Positions 17,857-26,592 of a DNA stretch of 64,000 nucleotides are shown in pieces. The stretch is from positions 20,099 through 84,098 of the forward strand of contig BPHC01000011.1 of assembly GCA_026003355.1 (NCBI GenBank), given 5' to 3'. The notes below the pieces were generated by a model, which was not told where the DNA came from, searched no databases, and saw only the letters and a list, made by a program, of their open reading frames with translations. The position numbers and the translations under genes are program-made. Numbering within the stretch: position 1 is the stretch's first letter; each line of letters opens with the position of its first letter. The stretch is from Cyclobacteriaceae bacterium. GTDB taxonomy: Bacteria > Bacteroidota > Bacteroidia > Cytophagales > Cyclobacteriaceae.

Positions 17857-17864
17857 CAAAATTA
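17857..17864 (-). promoter_or_regulatory. Candidate -7 promoter box of ispG
   Basis: On the minus strand this reads TAATTTTG, an exact match to the Bacteroidota TAnnTTTG element, 18-25 bases before the ispG ATG. A clear -33 TTG at the usual distance was not found. Confidence 0.4.
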
Positions 17865-17937
17865 ACCTTAAAGCCACCCTTTTGTTTCGCTGTTTCTTTA
17901 TTTTTTTAGCATACGGTTTAAAACCGCTTCAGGCAAA

Positions 17938-18645
17938 TTAAATGTCGCCCTGCATGGGGCGGATGAGTATTTCCTCCACCACGCTGCGTTCTGACACTGC
18001 CCAGCAGGCATACACCATATCGGCCACGTCTTCGGCCTTCATAAAGCGTTCTTCAGGCAGGTGGGTGCCCTGCCAGCTGGCGGTAAGGGTGGCCCCGGGC
18101 ATTACGGCCGTTACCCTTATGTTCCAGGGTTTGAGCTCTTCGCGTAGACATTTGGAAAAGCCCAGCAACGCAAATTTGGTAACGGCATACGACCCTCCGT
18201 TGGCATAGGCTTTTATGCTGGCTACCGAACACATGTTGAAAATATGGCCATGGCCCTGTTGTTTAAGGGTGGGCAGCAGGCAGCGGGTAAGGCGGTAGGC
18301 GCTGAACAGGTTGGCGTCCATCATTTGCTCAAGCGCGCCTTCAGGCTCATCGGCAAGTGAGCCGGGCACAAAATATCCCGCATTGTTTACCAGTACAGTA
18401 ATGCTTCGGTTCAGCGAGGTAATAAAAGAGGCAAATTCCTTTACCTGTTCCGGTTGGGCGAGGTCGGCCGTAAAAGTATAAAGTTTTGATTCCTTTAATT
18501 TCGACGTGGTTTCTGTTTCCAGTCTTTTCAGGTCATCCGTTTTGCGCGCACATGCCACGGCATCGAACCCTGCAGCCATAAACCTTTCAATGATGCTTCT
18601 CCCTATGCCTTTGCTTCCTCCGGTAACGACAATCAGCTTATTCAT
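17938..18645 (-). CDS. Short-chain dehydrogenase/reductase
   Basis: 235 residues of the classical SDR fold. The cofactor motif is VTGGSKGIGRS (TGxxxGxG, residues 7-16), the NNAG motif is VLVNNAGYF, and the active site has Ser in CSVASIKAYA followed by YAVTKFA (YxxxK). It should be an NAD(P)-dependent oxidoreductase; the substrate is not predictable. It is transcribed away from mlaE with only 44 bp between the two starts, a region that contains a palindrome (18664-18681), so the two may share a regulator. Confidence 0.9.
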   Translation of the reverse strand: MNKLIVVTGGSKGIGRSIIERFMAAGFDAVACARKTDDLKRLETETTSKLKESKLYTFTADLAQPEQVKEFASFITSLNRSITVLVNNAGYFVPGSLADEPEGALEQMMDANLFSAYRLTRCLLPTLKQQGHGHIFNMCSVASIKAYANGGSYAVTKFALLGFSKCLREELKPWNIRVTAVMPGATLTASWQGTHLPEERFMKAEDVADMVYACWAVSERSVVEEILIRPMQGDI

Positions 18646-18655
18646 GGCAGATTAT

Positions 18656-18663
18656 TATTTTTG
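18656..18663 (+). promoter_or_regulatory. Candidate -7 promoter box of the mlaE operon
   Basis: TATTTTTG matches TAnnTTTG and sits 26 bases before the mlaE-like start, directly abutting the palindrome at 18664-18681. No good -33 TTG was found. Confidence 0.35.
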
Positions 18664-18681
18664 CTATCTTGAGCAAGATAG
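18664..18681. promoter_or_regulatory. Palindromic site in the SDR/mlaE divergent region
   Basis: CTATCTTG-AG-CAAGATAG: perfect 8-base arms around a 2-base centre. The loop is too short for a good RNA hairpin, so it looks like a dimeric repressor or activator operator. It lies between two divergent starts (18645 and 18690). No regulator gene is adjacent. Confidence 0.45.
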
Positions 18682-18689
18682 TTATTTGA

Positions 18690-19427
18690 ATGAAAGAAAT
18701 AGGGCGGTATTTTATTTTTTTAGGCAACCTGCTTACAAACCGCGAATCGTTTAAAACGCATTATAAACTGGTTGTTGACGAGTGCATACTTATTGGTATT
18801 GACTCCATATTTTTATTTATACTCGTTTCATCATTCATGGGAGCAGTTTCTACGGTACAAACCGCATTTAACCTGGTGGCTCCATATATTCCCAAATATG
18901 TTATATCGCAGGTAGTGAGGGAAATGACCGTACTGGAGCTTGCCCCAACGGTAATGGCCATCATTTTTGCAGGAAAGGTGGGTTCCAGTATGGCCGGAAA
19001 CCTGGGCACCATGCGCATTACCGAACAGATAGACGCCCTGGAAGTTATGGGTATAAACTCCATAAACTATCTGGTGTTGCCCAAAATTATTGCTTCACTG
19101 CTCATGTACCCCATGCTGGTGGTGTTATCGGGAGCCTGCGCCCTGCTTGGAGGATATATTGTGGGTAATGTAACGGGCATCCTTTCGCCCGATGAATATA
19201 TATACGGCATACGGTACATGTTTAATCCGTTTACGGTAACCTTTGCGCTGATCAAGTCGTTTGTTTTTGCTTTTCTGGTTTCATCTATATCATCATATAA
19301 AGGATATTACACGCACGGAGGTGCGCTGGAGGTGGGCATTTCCAGCACCAAGGCGGTTACCACCAGCGTGATTGCCATTTTACTGGCTGACTACCTACTT
19401 GCACAACTGCTACTTTCACCGGCATGA
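18690..19427 (+). CDS. mlaE: MlaE-type ABC transporter permease
   Basis: 245 residues, a multi-pass inner-membrane permease of the MlaE (DUF140) family. Family features are ELAPTVMAIIFAGKVGSSMAGNLGTMRITEQIDAL and the hydrophobic helices around them. Such permeases, with MlaF ATPase and an MCE protein (MlaD), move phospholipids between the inner and outer membranes. Its stop overlaps the start of the ATPase gene by 4 bases (ATGA). No MCE gene follows here, so the substrate-binding subunit must be encoded elsewhere. Confidence 0.92.
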   Translation: MKEIGRYFIFLGNLLTNRESFKTHYKLVVDECILIGIDSIFLFILVSSFMGAVSTVQTAFNLVAPYIPKYVISQVVREMTVLELAPTVMAIIFAGKVGSSMAGNLGTMRITEQIDALEVMGINSINYLVLPKIIASLLMYPMLVVLSGACALLGGYIVGNVTGILSPDEYIYGIRYMFNPFTVTFALIKSFVFAFLVSSISSYKGYYTHGGALEVGISSTKAVTTSVIAILLADYLLAQLLLSPA

Positions 19428-20182
19428 TAGAAATATTTAACATCAGCAAATCGTTTGGGCAAAAACAGGTTCTGTACGACATCAGCGGAAAATTTGAAAA
19501 GGGGAAGCCCAACCTGATTATCGGGGCCAGCGGCACGGGCAAGAGTGTGCTGCTAAAGTGCATTGTGGAACTGATCAGGCCGGATGAGGGAAAAGTATTT
19601 TTCGATAACCGCAACTTTACCGATGCTTCCCGTCAGGAAAAAATTGAAATCAGGCGGGAAATAGGCATGCTGTTTCAAGGGGGTGCGCTGTTCGATTCCA
19701 AAACGGTAGAAGACAATGTGCGGTTTCCGCTCGACATGCTGGCCAATATGCCGCGCGATGAAAAGCAGGACCGGGTAAACCTGGTACTGAACCGGGTGGG
19801 ACTGCAAGGTGCCAATAAGAAAATGCCCTCCGAACTCAGCGGAGGCATGCGTAAGCGTGTGGGTATTGCCCGCGCCATTGTTAACAACCCGAAATACTTG
19901 TTTTGCGATGAGCCAAACTCGGGGTTGGATCCGCAAACCTCAATTGTTATTGATGAGCTTATACGCGACCTCACTACCGATTACGACACCACAACCATTG
20001 TGGTAACCCATGATATGAATTCGGTAATGGGTATTGGCGAGCGCATCATGTTTTTGCATCAGGGGCGAAAACTATGGGAAGGCAGCAAAGACGATATTAC
20101 CCACAGCGGGGTGAAAGAGCTTGACGATTTTGTTTTTGCCAACAAGGTAATGATGGCCATGAAAGAGAAAGGGCAGTTTTAA
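19424..20182 (+). CDS. mlaF: MlaF-type ABC transporter ATP-binding protein
   Basis: 252 residues with Walker A GASGTGKS (35-42), Q-loop FQGGALFDS, signature LSGGMRKRVGIARA, Walker B YLFCDEPNSGLDP and a switch histidine in VVTHDM. It is the cytosolic ATPase that powers the MlaE permease encoded just upstream (4-base ATGA overlap). The last bases overlap the end of the convergent histidine kinase gene at the palindrome TTAA. No mlaD/mlaB partner is found next to it. Confidence 0.92.
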   Translation: MIEIFNISKSFGQKQVLYDISGKFEKGKPNLIIGASGTGKSVLLKCIVELIRPDEGKVFFDNRNFTDASRQEKIEIRREIGMLFQGGALFDSKTVEDNVRFPLDMLANMPRDEKQDRVNLVLNRVGLQGANKKMPSELSGGMRKRVGIARAIVNNPKYLFCDEPNSGLDPQTSIVIDELIRDLTTDYDTTTIVVTHDMNSVMGIGERIMFLHQGRKLWEGSKDDITHSGVKELDDFVFANKVMMAMKEKGQF

Positions 20183-23100
20183 GCAGCCGGAAGTGTTACC
20201 GTAAAAGTAGTTCCCCTTCCTATTGCGCTGGTAAACGAAATGGTTCCGCCCATGTGCCCGATGCCCTGCCGGGCAATGGCAAGCCCCAGCCCCGAGCCGC
20301 TTTTGCGGGTAGTAAAATGCGGCAGAAAAATTTTGTCGCGCAGGGCTTCGTCCACCCCTACGCCATTATCTTCAACTTCAATCCGGAAACTGGCATTACC
20401 GGACAGCACCCGTATGGTTACACGGGCAGACTCACCGGGTTTAGCAGCCTGAACGGCATTAAGCACCAGATTGCTGAAAATACGGTGTAAAAGTTTTGCA
20501 TCACCTTTTACAAATGCCTGCTTAAGCCGGGTTTCCAGCGTAACCGCTCCGGCTTCCCTGTACAGGCGCACCACCCCATCCAGCAGGCTTATTAGATCAA
20601 CCGGTTCCATAACCGGCTCTGGCATTTTGGCAAAAGTACTGAACGAAGTTGCAATACCATCGAGCACTTCAACCTGCTCCAGCAGGGCATCAACCTGTCG
20701 GCGCAGCCGCGCATCGGTATCTCCGGCCTGACGCTGCAACTGTTGCAAAATAAGCTTCATGGGGGTTAACGGGTTTTTTATTTCATGAGCTACCTGCTGG
20801 GCTATTTCACGCCAGGTACGTTCGCGATGGGTGCGTTCCAATTCTGCCACACTTTGTTTTAACTTATCCAACATGTGGTTATATTGTTGCACCAGCATAC
20901 CAATTTCATCTTTGCTGCGCCATTCGAGCGGTAAATTTATGCCGGTAATGGATACCTTTCCCAGCTGTTTGGCAATTAACGTTAACGGCCGCACCACAAA
21001 ACGCGAAGCAATGAGCGACACCACCGACAGCAACACAAGCAGCAGCAGAAATACAGTTAAAATGTTTGCCAGTACACCGGTTTGCAATTCTTCTTCCTCT
21101 CGCTGCGACCGGAAGTAAGGTATCTGTAAAAAAGCCACCAGCGTGCGTTGTTCACCCAGGTATATACCCGCATAGGCAGAATAAAAAGAAAGTCCGCCAA
21201 TGCGATCGCTGGTAACAAAGGCCGGTTCACCGGCATGCATCCTTTTAATTACCGCAGGCGCTGCAACCGGTGCCTGCAGCTGATACTCGAAAATAAGCGG
21301 CTGGGTGGCCGCCAGAAGTTTTCCGTTGGCGCTGAAAAGATTGGCGTCCACACCCATAAGCCGCACTTTGCGCAAAAATTCATTGCCGGGCAAATCCATG
21401 CCCTGTCCGTTTCCGCTTTCATTTAACCAGGCCGAAAGTTCCTTTGCCAGGTTAACCGACCGGTTCTGAAAGTCGGCATTAAGCTGGCGTTGCACAGCCC
21501 GTGCAGTAACACCGAGGGTAACGGCGCTTACCACGGTAAGCGACAGGAAGAAGGAAAAGTTGAGCATAAGCTGAATACGCGTTGAAAGTGTAAGGGTATG
21601 CCCGGTACGGTATTCCTCAAAGCCCCGAAAAGTAAGCCACACAACCAGACAGCCCAGACCCAAAATGGTTATGAACGAAAAGTCGGCTATCCGGCGGGTA
21701 AGGGATGGAACGGGCCGCGAAATTACCGCAATGCGTTCATCGGTACTCTTTACCCCTACATGATGATAGCCCGACTCGGTTATACCTGCAGTAAACAGTG
21801 CCGGATTGTCCAAACCCTTAAAGCGGTGATAGGCAAAGTCTCCTGAACTCACTACTACATTATTGCGGTAAAAAACCGCATAATCCGACAGCTGGTCGGG
21901 AAACCGCGGGCGGTAACGGTCGTCAACGAGCAATTCCGGATAAACCGTTTCGGGAATAAAACGTGGCAATGAAAGCCTGAGCACAACAAATGCCGCACGT
22001 ATGTCCGACTCGCGACTTACCGGTATAACCACCAGGTAGTATCCCGAAGGATCGGCAGGCAGCCTTTGGTAGTATATGCCTTCGTACTCGGTTCGCTGGG
22101 CGGTGTTTTCCTGTTGCCTCAGCCAGGCGCTGAAGTTCACGTTTACCTGTTCATCCATGGGCTCACCGGTTGCAGAAAACAACATGATATCTGTTTTATA
22201 TCGCGCATGGTAACCTGCCAGATATGCCTGCCTTATTTTTTGTTTTACCGCATCGCGATTAAGAAAAGGCCCGCTTAAGCGACTGATTATGAAGGCATCC
22301 TGCATTATCCTGCTTCGCATTTCGTGCAACAGATACTCGGCCAGGTTGTCGCGGTCTGATAAAAAATACAGGGCCATCCGCTTGCGCTGCTGCACATCTC
22401 TGTATTCTGAAAAGTGTTTTATTGCTGCATAAGTCACGGCCGAGAAACAGGTTAGAATAAGCAACAGGTAGGCAACGGCATGGTAATTGGTTTTGAGCAC
22501 CGGCCGGGCCAGTCCCCCGCCTGCTGCCAGGGCCAGATAAACCGATCCGGCTAATGCTGCCCATGCGAACATCTGCCCGCTGATAACATTTACAGCAGCG
22601 AATACCACCAACCCGGAAAGGGCATAATGCAGCCGCACATTTCCGGACATGGCGCACAACAGCCTGGCCCACGGATGTACAAATAAAAAAGAGCAAATCC
22701 ATGAAAGCACAAGCACACTAAAGGCTGTTATTCGCAGATAATCGAAGGCAAGCGATTCGGTAATACCCAGCGCAACTGAAGAGTTATTGTATAAAGTTTG
22801 AACCACCACAAACGGAAACAGCCATCCGAAGTAAACAGCAGTAGCTGAAAAAAGTCCGGCCATCAGATTTTTATTCCTGTGTAAAACCCACAGCGGCTTA
22901 AACCGGCCAAACCAACGAAACCACATGGCACATACCGCACAGAGGGCGGCCATATTCAAAAACAAATCGCCCAGGCTGGGATTGAACCACGAAGAGGCAA
23001 AGTATTTCGGGTCGAAAAGGGCCGTATCCATAAACCTTGCCGGAAAACGCACAACAATCATTATCCAGCGCAATAAAACCAGCCCTGCCACCCAGCATGA

Positions 23101-23787
23101 AAAAGTATAAAAAGGTGAAAGCCTTGCGGACTTTATCCAATTTGCCCATAGCATCAGTATCATCATGATTGCAGACACACCCGCCAGCACTGCTGCCGCT
23201 GCCCGCACATGGGTGTAGCCCGGAACCATACGGACAAAAAAGGCGGTACGCCCCCGCAGTTTCACCGGCTGATCGCCCGGAGCCCCATCAGAAACCACCG
23301 CCCGGTAATTGCGAAATATGTTGGGGTTGGACTTCGCCCGGAGGTAGTTGTTCTGAATACGAAAGCGCCATTCGAGCGCCACCAAAACCAGGGCCTGAAT
23401 GTTATGCGAAGCAGAAATTTTTTTTTGCAAAAAGTGCCCGGAAGGAAGTCGTACATAAGTCCATGATGTATCGGCCTGAAAACCTGGCCACACTTTGTTG
23501 TCCGACCACCAGACAATTCTCTCGTCCTGAATGAGAAAACAGAAGACATCTTCGGGCAGGCCGGACTGATCCCGGTTGGGCTGTACCCTCTTGTTTTGCA
23601 TTAAACCCTGAGCATGTGCTTCCGCTTCGGTTACTACCTCCTCCAGGTTATCTTCAATTTCCATTACCATATCCGGGAGGCGCGCATCCAATAAGAAAAA
23701 CACACCAGCAAACAACACAGCCAGCAGTGCCGTTAAAAGAACAGCGCCGGTAAAACTTTTGCGGAGTAACCCAAATATTGTCTTCAC
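20179..23787 (-). CDS. Large multi-spanning sensor histidine kinase, NtrY-like, orphan
   Basis: 1202 residues with a GTG start at 23787 just before the first membrane helix (VKTIFGLLRKSFTGAVLL). At least ten further hydrophobic segments are visible (for example HVRAAAAVLAGVSAIMM, YHAVAYLLLILTCF and VFLLLLVLLSVVSLIAS), with extracytoplasmic loops between them. A HAMP segment (about 945-990) is followed by the HisKA H-box VAHEIKNPLTPMKL (His about 1001). The ATPase domain has NLVLNAVQAA, DNGVGV and GSGLGLAIARQG. The H-box is typical of NtrY-type kinases. No response regulator is adjacent, so its partner and signal are unknown. It is convergent with mlaF. Confidence 0.88.
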   Translation of the reverse strand: MKTIFGLLRKSFTGAVLLTALLAVLFAGVFFLLDARLPDMVMEIEDNLEEVVTEAEAHAQGLMQNKRVQPNRDQSGLPEDVFCFLIQDERIVWWSDNKVWPGFQADTSWTYVRLPSGHFLQKKISASHNIQALVLVALEWRFRIQNNYLRAKSNPNIFRNYRAVVSDGAPGDQPVKLRGRTAFFVRMVPGYTHVRAAAAVLAGVSAIMMILMLWANWIKSARLSPFYTFSCWVAGLVLLRWIMIVVRFPARFMDTALFDPKYFASSWFNPSLGDLFLNMAALCAVCAMWFRWFGRFKPLWVLHRNKNLMAGLFSATAVYFGWLFPFVVVQTLYNNSSVALGITESLAFDYLRITAFSVLVLSWICSFLFVHPWARLLCAMSGNVRLHYALSGLVVFAAVNVISGQMFAWAALAGSVYLALAAGGGLARPVLKTNYHAVAYLLLILTCFSAVTYAAIKHFSEYRDVQQRKRMALYFLSDRDNLAEYLLHEMRSRIMQDAFIISRLSGPFLNRDAVKQKIRQAYLAGYHARYKTDIMLFSATGEPMDEQVNVNFSAWLRQQENTAQRTEYEGIYYQRLPADPSGYYLVVIPVSRESDIRAAFVVLRLSLPRFIPETVYPELLVDDRYRPRFPDQLSDYAVFYRNNVVVSSGDFAYHRFKGLDNPALFTAGITESGYHHVGVKSTDERIAVISRPVPSLTRRIADFSFITILGLGCLVVWLTFRGFEEYRTGHTLTLSTRIQLMLNFSFFLSLTVVSAVTLGVTARAVQRQLNADFQNRSVNLAKELSAWLNESGNGQGMDLPGNEFLRKVRLMGVDANLFSANGKLLAATQPLIFEYQLQAPVAAPAVIKRMHAGEPAFVTSDRIGGLSFYSAYAGIYLGEQRTLVAFLQIPYFRSQREEEELQTGVLANILTVFLLLLVLLSVVSLIASRFVVRPLTLIAKQLGKVSITGINLPLEWRSKDEIGMLVQQYNHMLDKLKQSVAELERTHRERTWREIAQQVAHEIKNPLTPMKLILQQLQRQAGDTDARLRRQVDALLEQVEVLDGIATSFSTFAKMPEPVMEPVDLISLLDGVVRLYREAGAVTLETRLKQAFVKGDAKLLHRIFSNLVLNAVQAAKPGESARVTIRVLSGNASFRIEVEDNGVGVDEALRDKIFLPHFTTRKSGSGLGLAIARQGIGHMGGTISFTSAIGRGTTFTVTLPAA

Positions 23788-23874
23788 AACACAATAACCC
23801 CTGTAAAATACAAGATAAATATGAAATAAACCGGGCTGCTGGTAAGGCCTGCACCCGTTATCTTTACCTTCCGA

Positions 23875-24300
23875 ATGGGAAATATGTCAGCAATAGTATT
23901 TTCAGCCTCTGCCTTTTTGAGCCCGCTCATTATCTTTACTTTCTGTATGAGGAATGAGACGCCACAATATGAATATGCCGATGGCAATGCCAACCGGTAT
24001 ATCCTTACGGCTTATTATCTGGAATATTTTCCGGTAACGCCTCAGGAGAGTTCATCGGGAATATACCATGGCGGTAAACCTTTCAAGGTGCGGCTCACGC
24101 CAGCCGAATACAAAAGCCTGCAGCTGTTGTTCGAAAAGGCTCTGGTTGATACTGCCTGCCATATTCCATCAAGAACCATGATGAGCGGTTTGATAATAAA
24201 GCACCATGCTGCCCGGACCGAAAGGGTTATAATAGCCCCTGCCGCATCCATACGACAGGAAATTGAAGCTGCCCTGCAGCCATTTCATCCCAAACAGTAA
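23875..24300 (+). CDS. Hypothetical protein with N-terminal hydrophobic segment
   Basis: 141 residues, unrecognised. It begins MGNMSAIVFSASAFLSPLIIFTF, a probable signal peptide or anchor; a second ATG at 23884 is also possible. The rest is soluble with TPAEYKSLQLLFEKAL and an alternating beta-like segment KAHH/ERVIIAPAA near the end. The gene starts 87 bp from the divergent histidine kinase start and ends 36 bp before the flavin oxidase gene. No motif suggests a function. Confidence 0.55.
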   Translation: MGNMSAIVFSASAFLSPLIIFTFCMRNETPQYEYADGNANRYILTAYYLEYFPVTPQESSSGIYHGGKPFKVRLTPAEYKSLQLLFEKALVDTACHIPSRTMMSGLIIKHHAARTERVIIAPAASIRQEIEAALQPFHPKQ

Positions 24301-24336
24301 GGATTAATTTTTACGTCTATCAACCAACCCTCCATC

Positions 24337-25527
24337 ATGCTGAATACGTTCGCACCACCCATGGTTTCGGCCGAAACCAGATTTTCAACCCAACTGCAGC
24401 CAGGCAGTAAGGTGGTGGTGATTGGAGCCGGTGCTTTTGGCGGATGGGCCGCCCTGTGGCTGCAACGAAAGGGATGTAAGGTTACCCTTGTCGATGCCTG
24501 GGGGCCGGGTAATTCACGCTGCAGTTCAGGAGATGAAACCCGGGTCATCCGCTCGACTTACGGTGCTAATCGCCTGTATTTCGCGATGAATGAACGGGCC
24601 TATGCCCTGTGGCAGGAACATGAAGAACAGGTAGGAAAAAAGCTGCTGTTCAACACGGGTGTACTGTGGCTTTGCCATGAAGCACATACTGCCCTGGTAG
24701 ATGATTCGCTGCCCTTTGCACGCGAATATGGCCGTGAGTTTGAGTACCTTAGCCCATCGCGGTTGCGTGAACGCTACCCGATGCTTGGCACGGAAGGACT
24801 TGACCATGCCTGGCTCGATCCCAAAGGCGGTTACCTGCTGGCACGTGAGGCCACCCGTTCGGTATGCGATTTATTTGTGCGCGAAGGAGGAGAATATATT
24901 TGTGCCCAGGCTTTGCCAGATTTCCGGAAGGAACACGTTGAATCGCTCCGGCTTTCAAACGGACAAACCCTAACGGCCAGCTTGTTTCTCTTTGCCTGTG
25001 GTGCCTGGCTGGGCCGGCTTTTTCCTACCCACCCAGGTAGTCTGATTACCTGCACGCGCCAGGAAGTTTTTTATTTCGGGGTACCAGCCCGGCAAACAGC
25101 GAAATGGGAAGATTTACCGGTGTGGATTGATGCGGACGGCCGCGATTTTTATTATGGCATACCTGCCAATTCCGGGCGAGGTTTTAAAGTGGGTGTCGAT
25201 ATCCGAGGCCCTGCCTTCGATCCGGACTGCGATAACCGCCTGTACGATGCCAATGTACTGACCGGGGTAAGAAATTTTCTGGCCAGGCGATTTCCCGAAC
25301 TTCAAAACGCACCCTTGCTGGAAAGCCGGGTGTGTCCGTACGAAAACAGCCCCGATGGCAATTTTCTTTTCGACCGCCACCCCGGTTACCACAACGTATA
25401 TCTGCTCGGAGGGGGCTCAGGGCATGGTTTTAAGCATGGGCCGGCGCTTGGCGAGCTGGTGGCCCGGGCGCTTACCGGAGAAGGGGGCGTTCCGGTATGT
25501 TTTTTAAGCCAGAACCGCAGGAATTAA
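24337..25527 (+). CDS. Sarcosine/N-methyl-tryptophan oxidase-like FAD oxidoreductase
   Basis: 396 residues of the DAO/MSOX fold. The FAD-binding motif is VVVIGAGAFGGWAAL (about 28-42), followed by LVDAWGPGNSRCSSGDETRVIRS, which is typical of monomeric sarcosine oxidase and SolA, and ACGAWLGRLFP. A Cys in RVCPYENSPDGNF is placed where MSOX attaches FAD covalently. The C-terminal GGGSGHGFKHGP closes the FAD site. It should oxidise an N-methyl amino acid or related amine and produce hydrogen peroxide; the actual substrate is not determined. A hairpin with a T tract follows the stop. Confidence 0.87.
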   Translation: MLNTFAPPMVSAETRFSTQLQPGSKVVVIGAGAFGGWAALWLQRKGCKVTLVDAWGPGNSRCSSGDETRVIRSTYGANRLYFAMNERAYALWQEHEEQVGKKLLFNTGVLWLCHEAHTALVDDSLPFAREYGREFEYLSPSRLRERYPMLGTEGLDHAWLDPKGGYLLAREATRSVCDLFVREGGEYICAQALPDFRKEHVESLRLSNGQTLTASLFLFACGAWLGRLFPTHPGSLITCTRQEVFYFGVPARQTAKWEDLPVWIDADGRDFYYGIPANSGRGFKVGVDIRGPAFDPDCDNRLYDANVLTGVRNFLARRFPELQNAPLLESRVCPYENSPDGNFLFDRHPGYHNVYLLGGGSGHGFKHGPALGELVARALTGEGGVPVCFLSQNRRN

Positions 25528-25530
25528 AGA

Positions 25531-25557
25531 AAAAAACCTCCGGGGTGTTGGTTTTTA
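25531..25557 (+). terminator. Probable intrinsic terminator after the flavin oxidase gene
   Basis: Arms AAAAACC (25532-25538) and GGTTTTT (25550-25556) around an 11-base G-rich loop, with the T tract on the 3' arm, 4 bases after the stop. The stem is short and A/T rich, so moderate confidence only. Confidence 0.4.
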
Positions 25558-25605
25558 AAAAAAAATTTATTGCTTTTGTATCGCCAAAGCCTAAACCTGT
25601 GTGCT

Positions 25606-25743
25606 ATGGAGATGCTTCGTTTATTCTTTACCGACTGCCTGCTCTTCAAAAGCTCCTCTTTGACCAATAAAATTCTTGGATTCTTCGGCTGGTTCAGTAT
25701 TTTGCTGTTTGTCTATTCGGTGGTACAGCTGGTTCGGTTATGA
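25606..25743 (+). CDS. 45-residue single-helix membrane protein
   Basis: A small frame of 45 codons beginning MEMLRLFFTDCLLF and ending in one membrane helix (FFGWFSILLFVYSVVQLV). Its TGA overlaps the ATG of the following gene (ATGA at 25740-25743), the same coupling seen at several real gene junctions in the window, which is the main support that it is translated. No family was recognised. Confidence 0.6.
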   Translation: MEMLRLFFTDCLLFKSSSLTNKILGFFGWFSILLFVYSVVQLVRL

Positions 25744-26228
25744 GTTTTGTAAGGCGTACCCACTTTTACCACAAATTAGGCAACATCTCAACCAGAACGA
25801 TAAAACCTGAGTTTCAGGCACTGTTTGAACAGCTGCGCGAGCTTATTCTTCCTTACCGCAAAAAGCTTGTACTTAAACACAACTCGCAGGTGCGGTACGA
25901 ACTCTGGACCAACCACCGGTTTGAGGCCAATAACCTGCAGTACAGGGGTAAGGTACTGGGCCGGCAAATCAAGTCGCGCATAGGTATGCAGTTTGCAGCA
26001 GTGGTAATCTACAAAGACTGGGTAAGCTTTTATCTGCATCCGTTAAACCTGAATAAGCAGCTTCAGGAAGAGATGAGCGAAAACCTGCGGTTGCTGCTTC
26101 CGCGTAACAGCAAGTCAACTTTTCACTTCACCACCCTTACCGAAGAACTTAAGGACGATCTTACCCGCCTGGTAAGCCGGTGCTGGGATTTTTATGTGGA
26201 ACAGGGATGGGTTAATCCGCTGGATTAA
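25740..26228 (+). CDS. Hypothetical protein, DUF1801/YdhG-like
   Basis: 162 residues, soluble. The pattern ELILPYRKKLVL...VRYELWT...FAAVVIYKDWVSFYLHPLN resembles the YdhG/DUF1801 family (an iron-chaperone-like fold), in which a YxxW-type segment precedes a strand reading KDYVSLHL. The assignment is from visual similarity only. The start overlaps the stop of the 45-residue membrane protein gene by 4 bases, so they are probably expressed together. It is convergent with panD, with 4 bp between the stops. Confidence 0.6.
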   Translation: MSFVRRTHFYHKLGNISTRTIKPEFQALFEQLRELILPYRKKLVLKHNSQVRYELWTNHRFEANNLQYRGKVLGRQIKSRIGMQFAAVVIYKDWVSFYLHPLNLNKQLQEEMSENLRLLLPRNSKSTFHFTTLTEELKDDLTRLVSRCWDFYVEQGWVNPLD

Positions 26229-26232
26229 CGTA

Positions 26233-26592
26233 CTATTCCGGTTGTACGGTAAAGGCCTTGTTGTGTTCATTTACCAGCACCACTGTGGGCTTAAAATTCA
26301 TGATGTCTTTTTCTTCAACCTGCACGTAACTGGCAATAATAATCCGGTCGCCCGGCTGCACCAGCCGCGCCGCGGCACCGTTCAGGCTTATTTCTCCCGG
26401 CCCGCCCGGAATAACATAGGTAGAAAACCTGGCCCCTGTGTGAATGTTGTAAATATCCACCTTTTCGAATTCTGCCAGATTAGCTGCCTGGCATAGTGCC
26501 GTATCAATGGCAATAGATCCTTCGTAATTTAAGTCCGATCCGGTAACAACGGCCCGGTGAATTTTCGATTTCAGTAAAGTGCGGTATATCAT
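26233..26592 (-). CDS. panD: Aspartate 1-decarboxylase precursor
   Basis: 119 residues. It makes beta-alanine from L-aspartate for pantothenate synthesis. The precursor self-cleaves at a Gly-Ser bond to form the pyruvoyl cofactor; here the site is YEGSIAID (Gly25-Ser26). LLKSKIHRA, GPGEISLNGAAARL and GDRIIIASY are family motifs. The start overlaps the coaX stop by 4 bases. It is the last gene of the minus-strand operon panB-panC-coaX-panD. Confidence 0.96.
   Translation of the reverse strand: MIYRTLLKSKIHRAVVTGSDLNYEGSIAIDTALCQAANLAEFEKVDIYNIHTGARFSTYVIPGGPGEISLNGAAARLVQPGDRIIIASYVQVEEKDIMNFKPTVVLVNEHNKAFTVQPE

Noticed and set aside
17210..17941. 243-codon frame opposite ispG
   Set aside because: Antisense shadow of ispG, which is certain.
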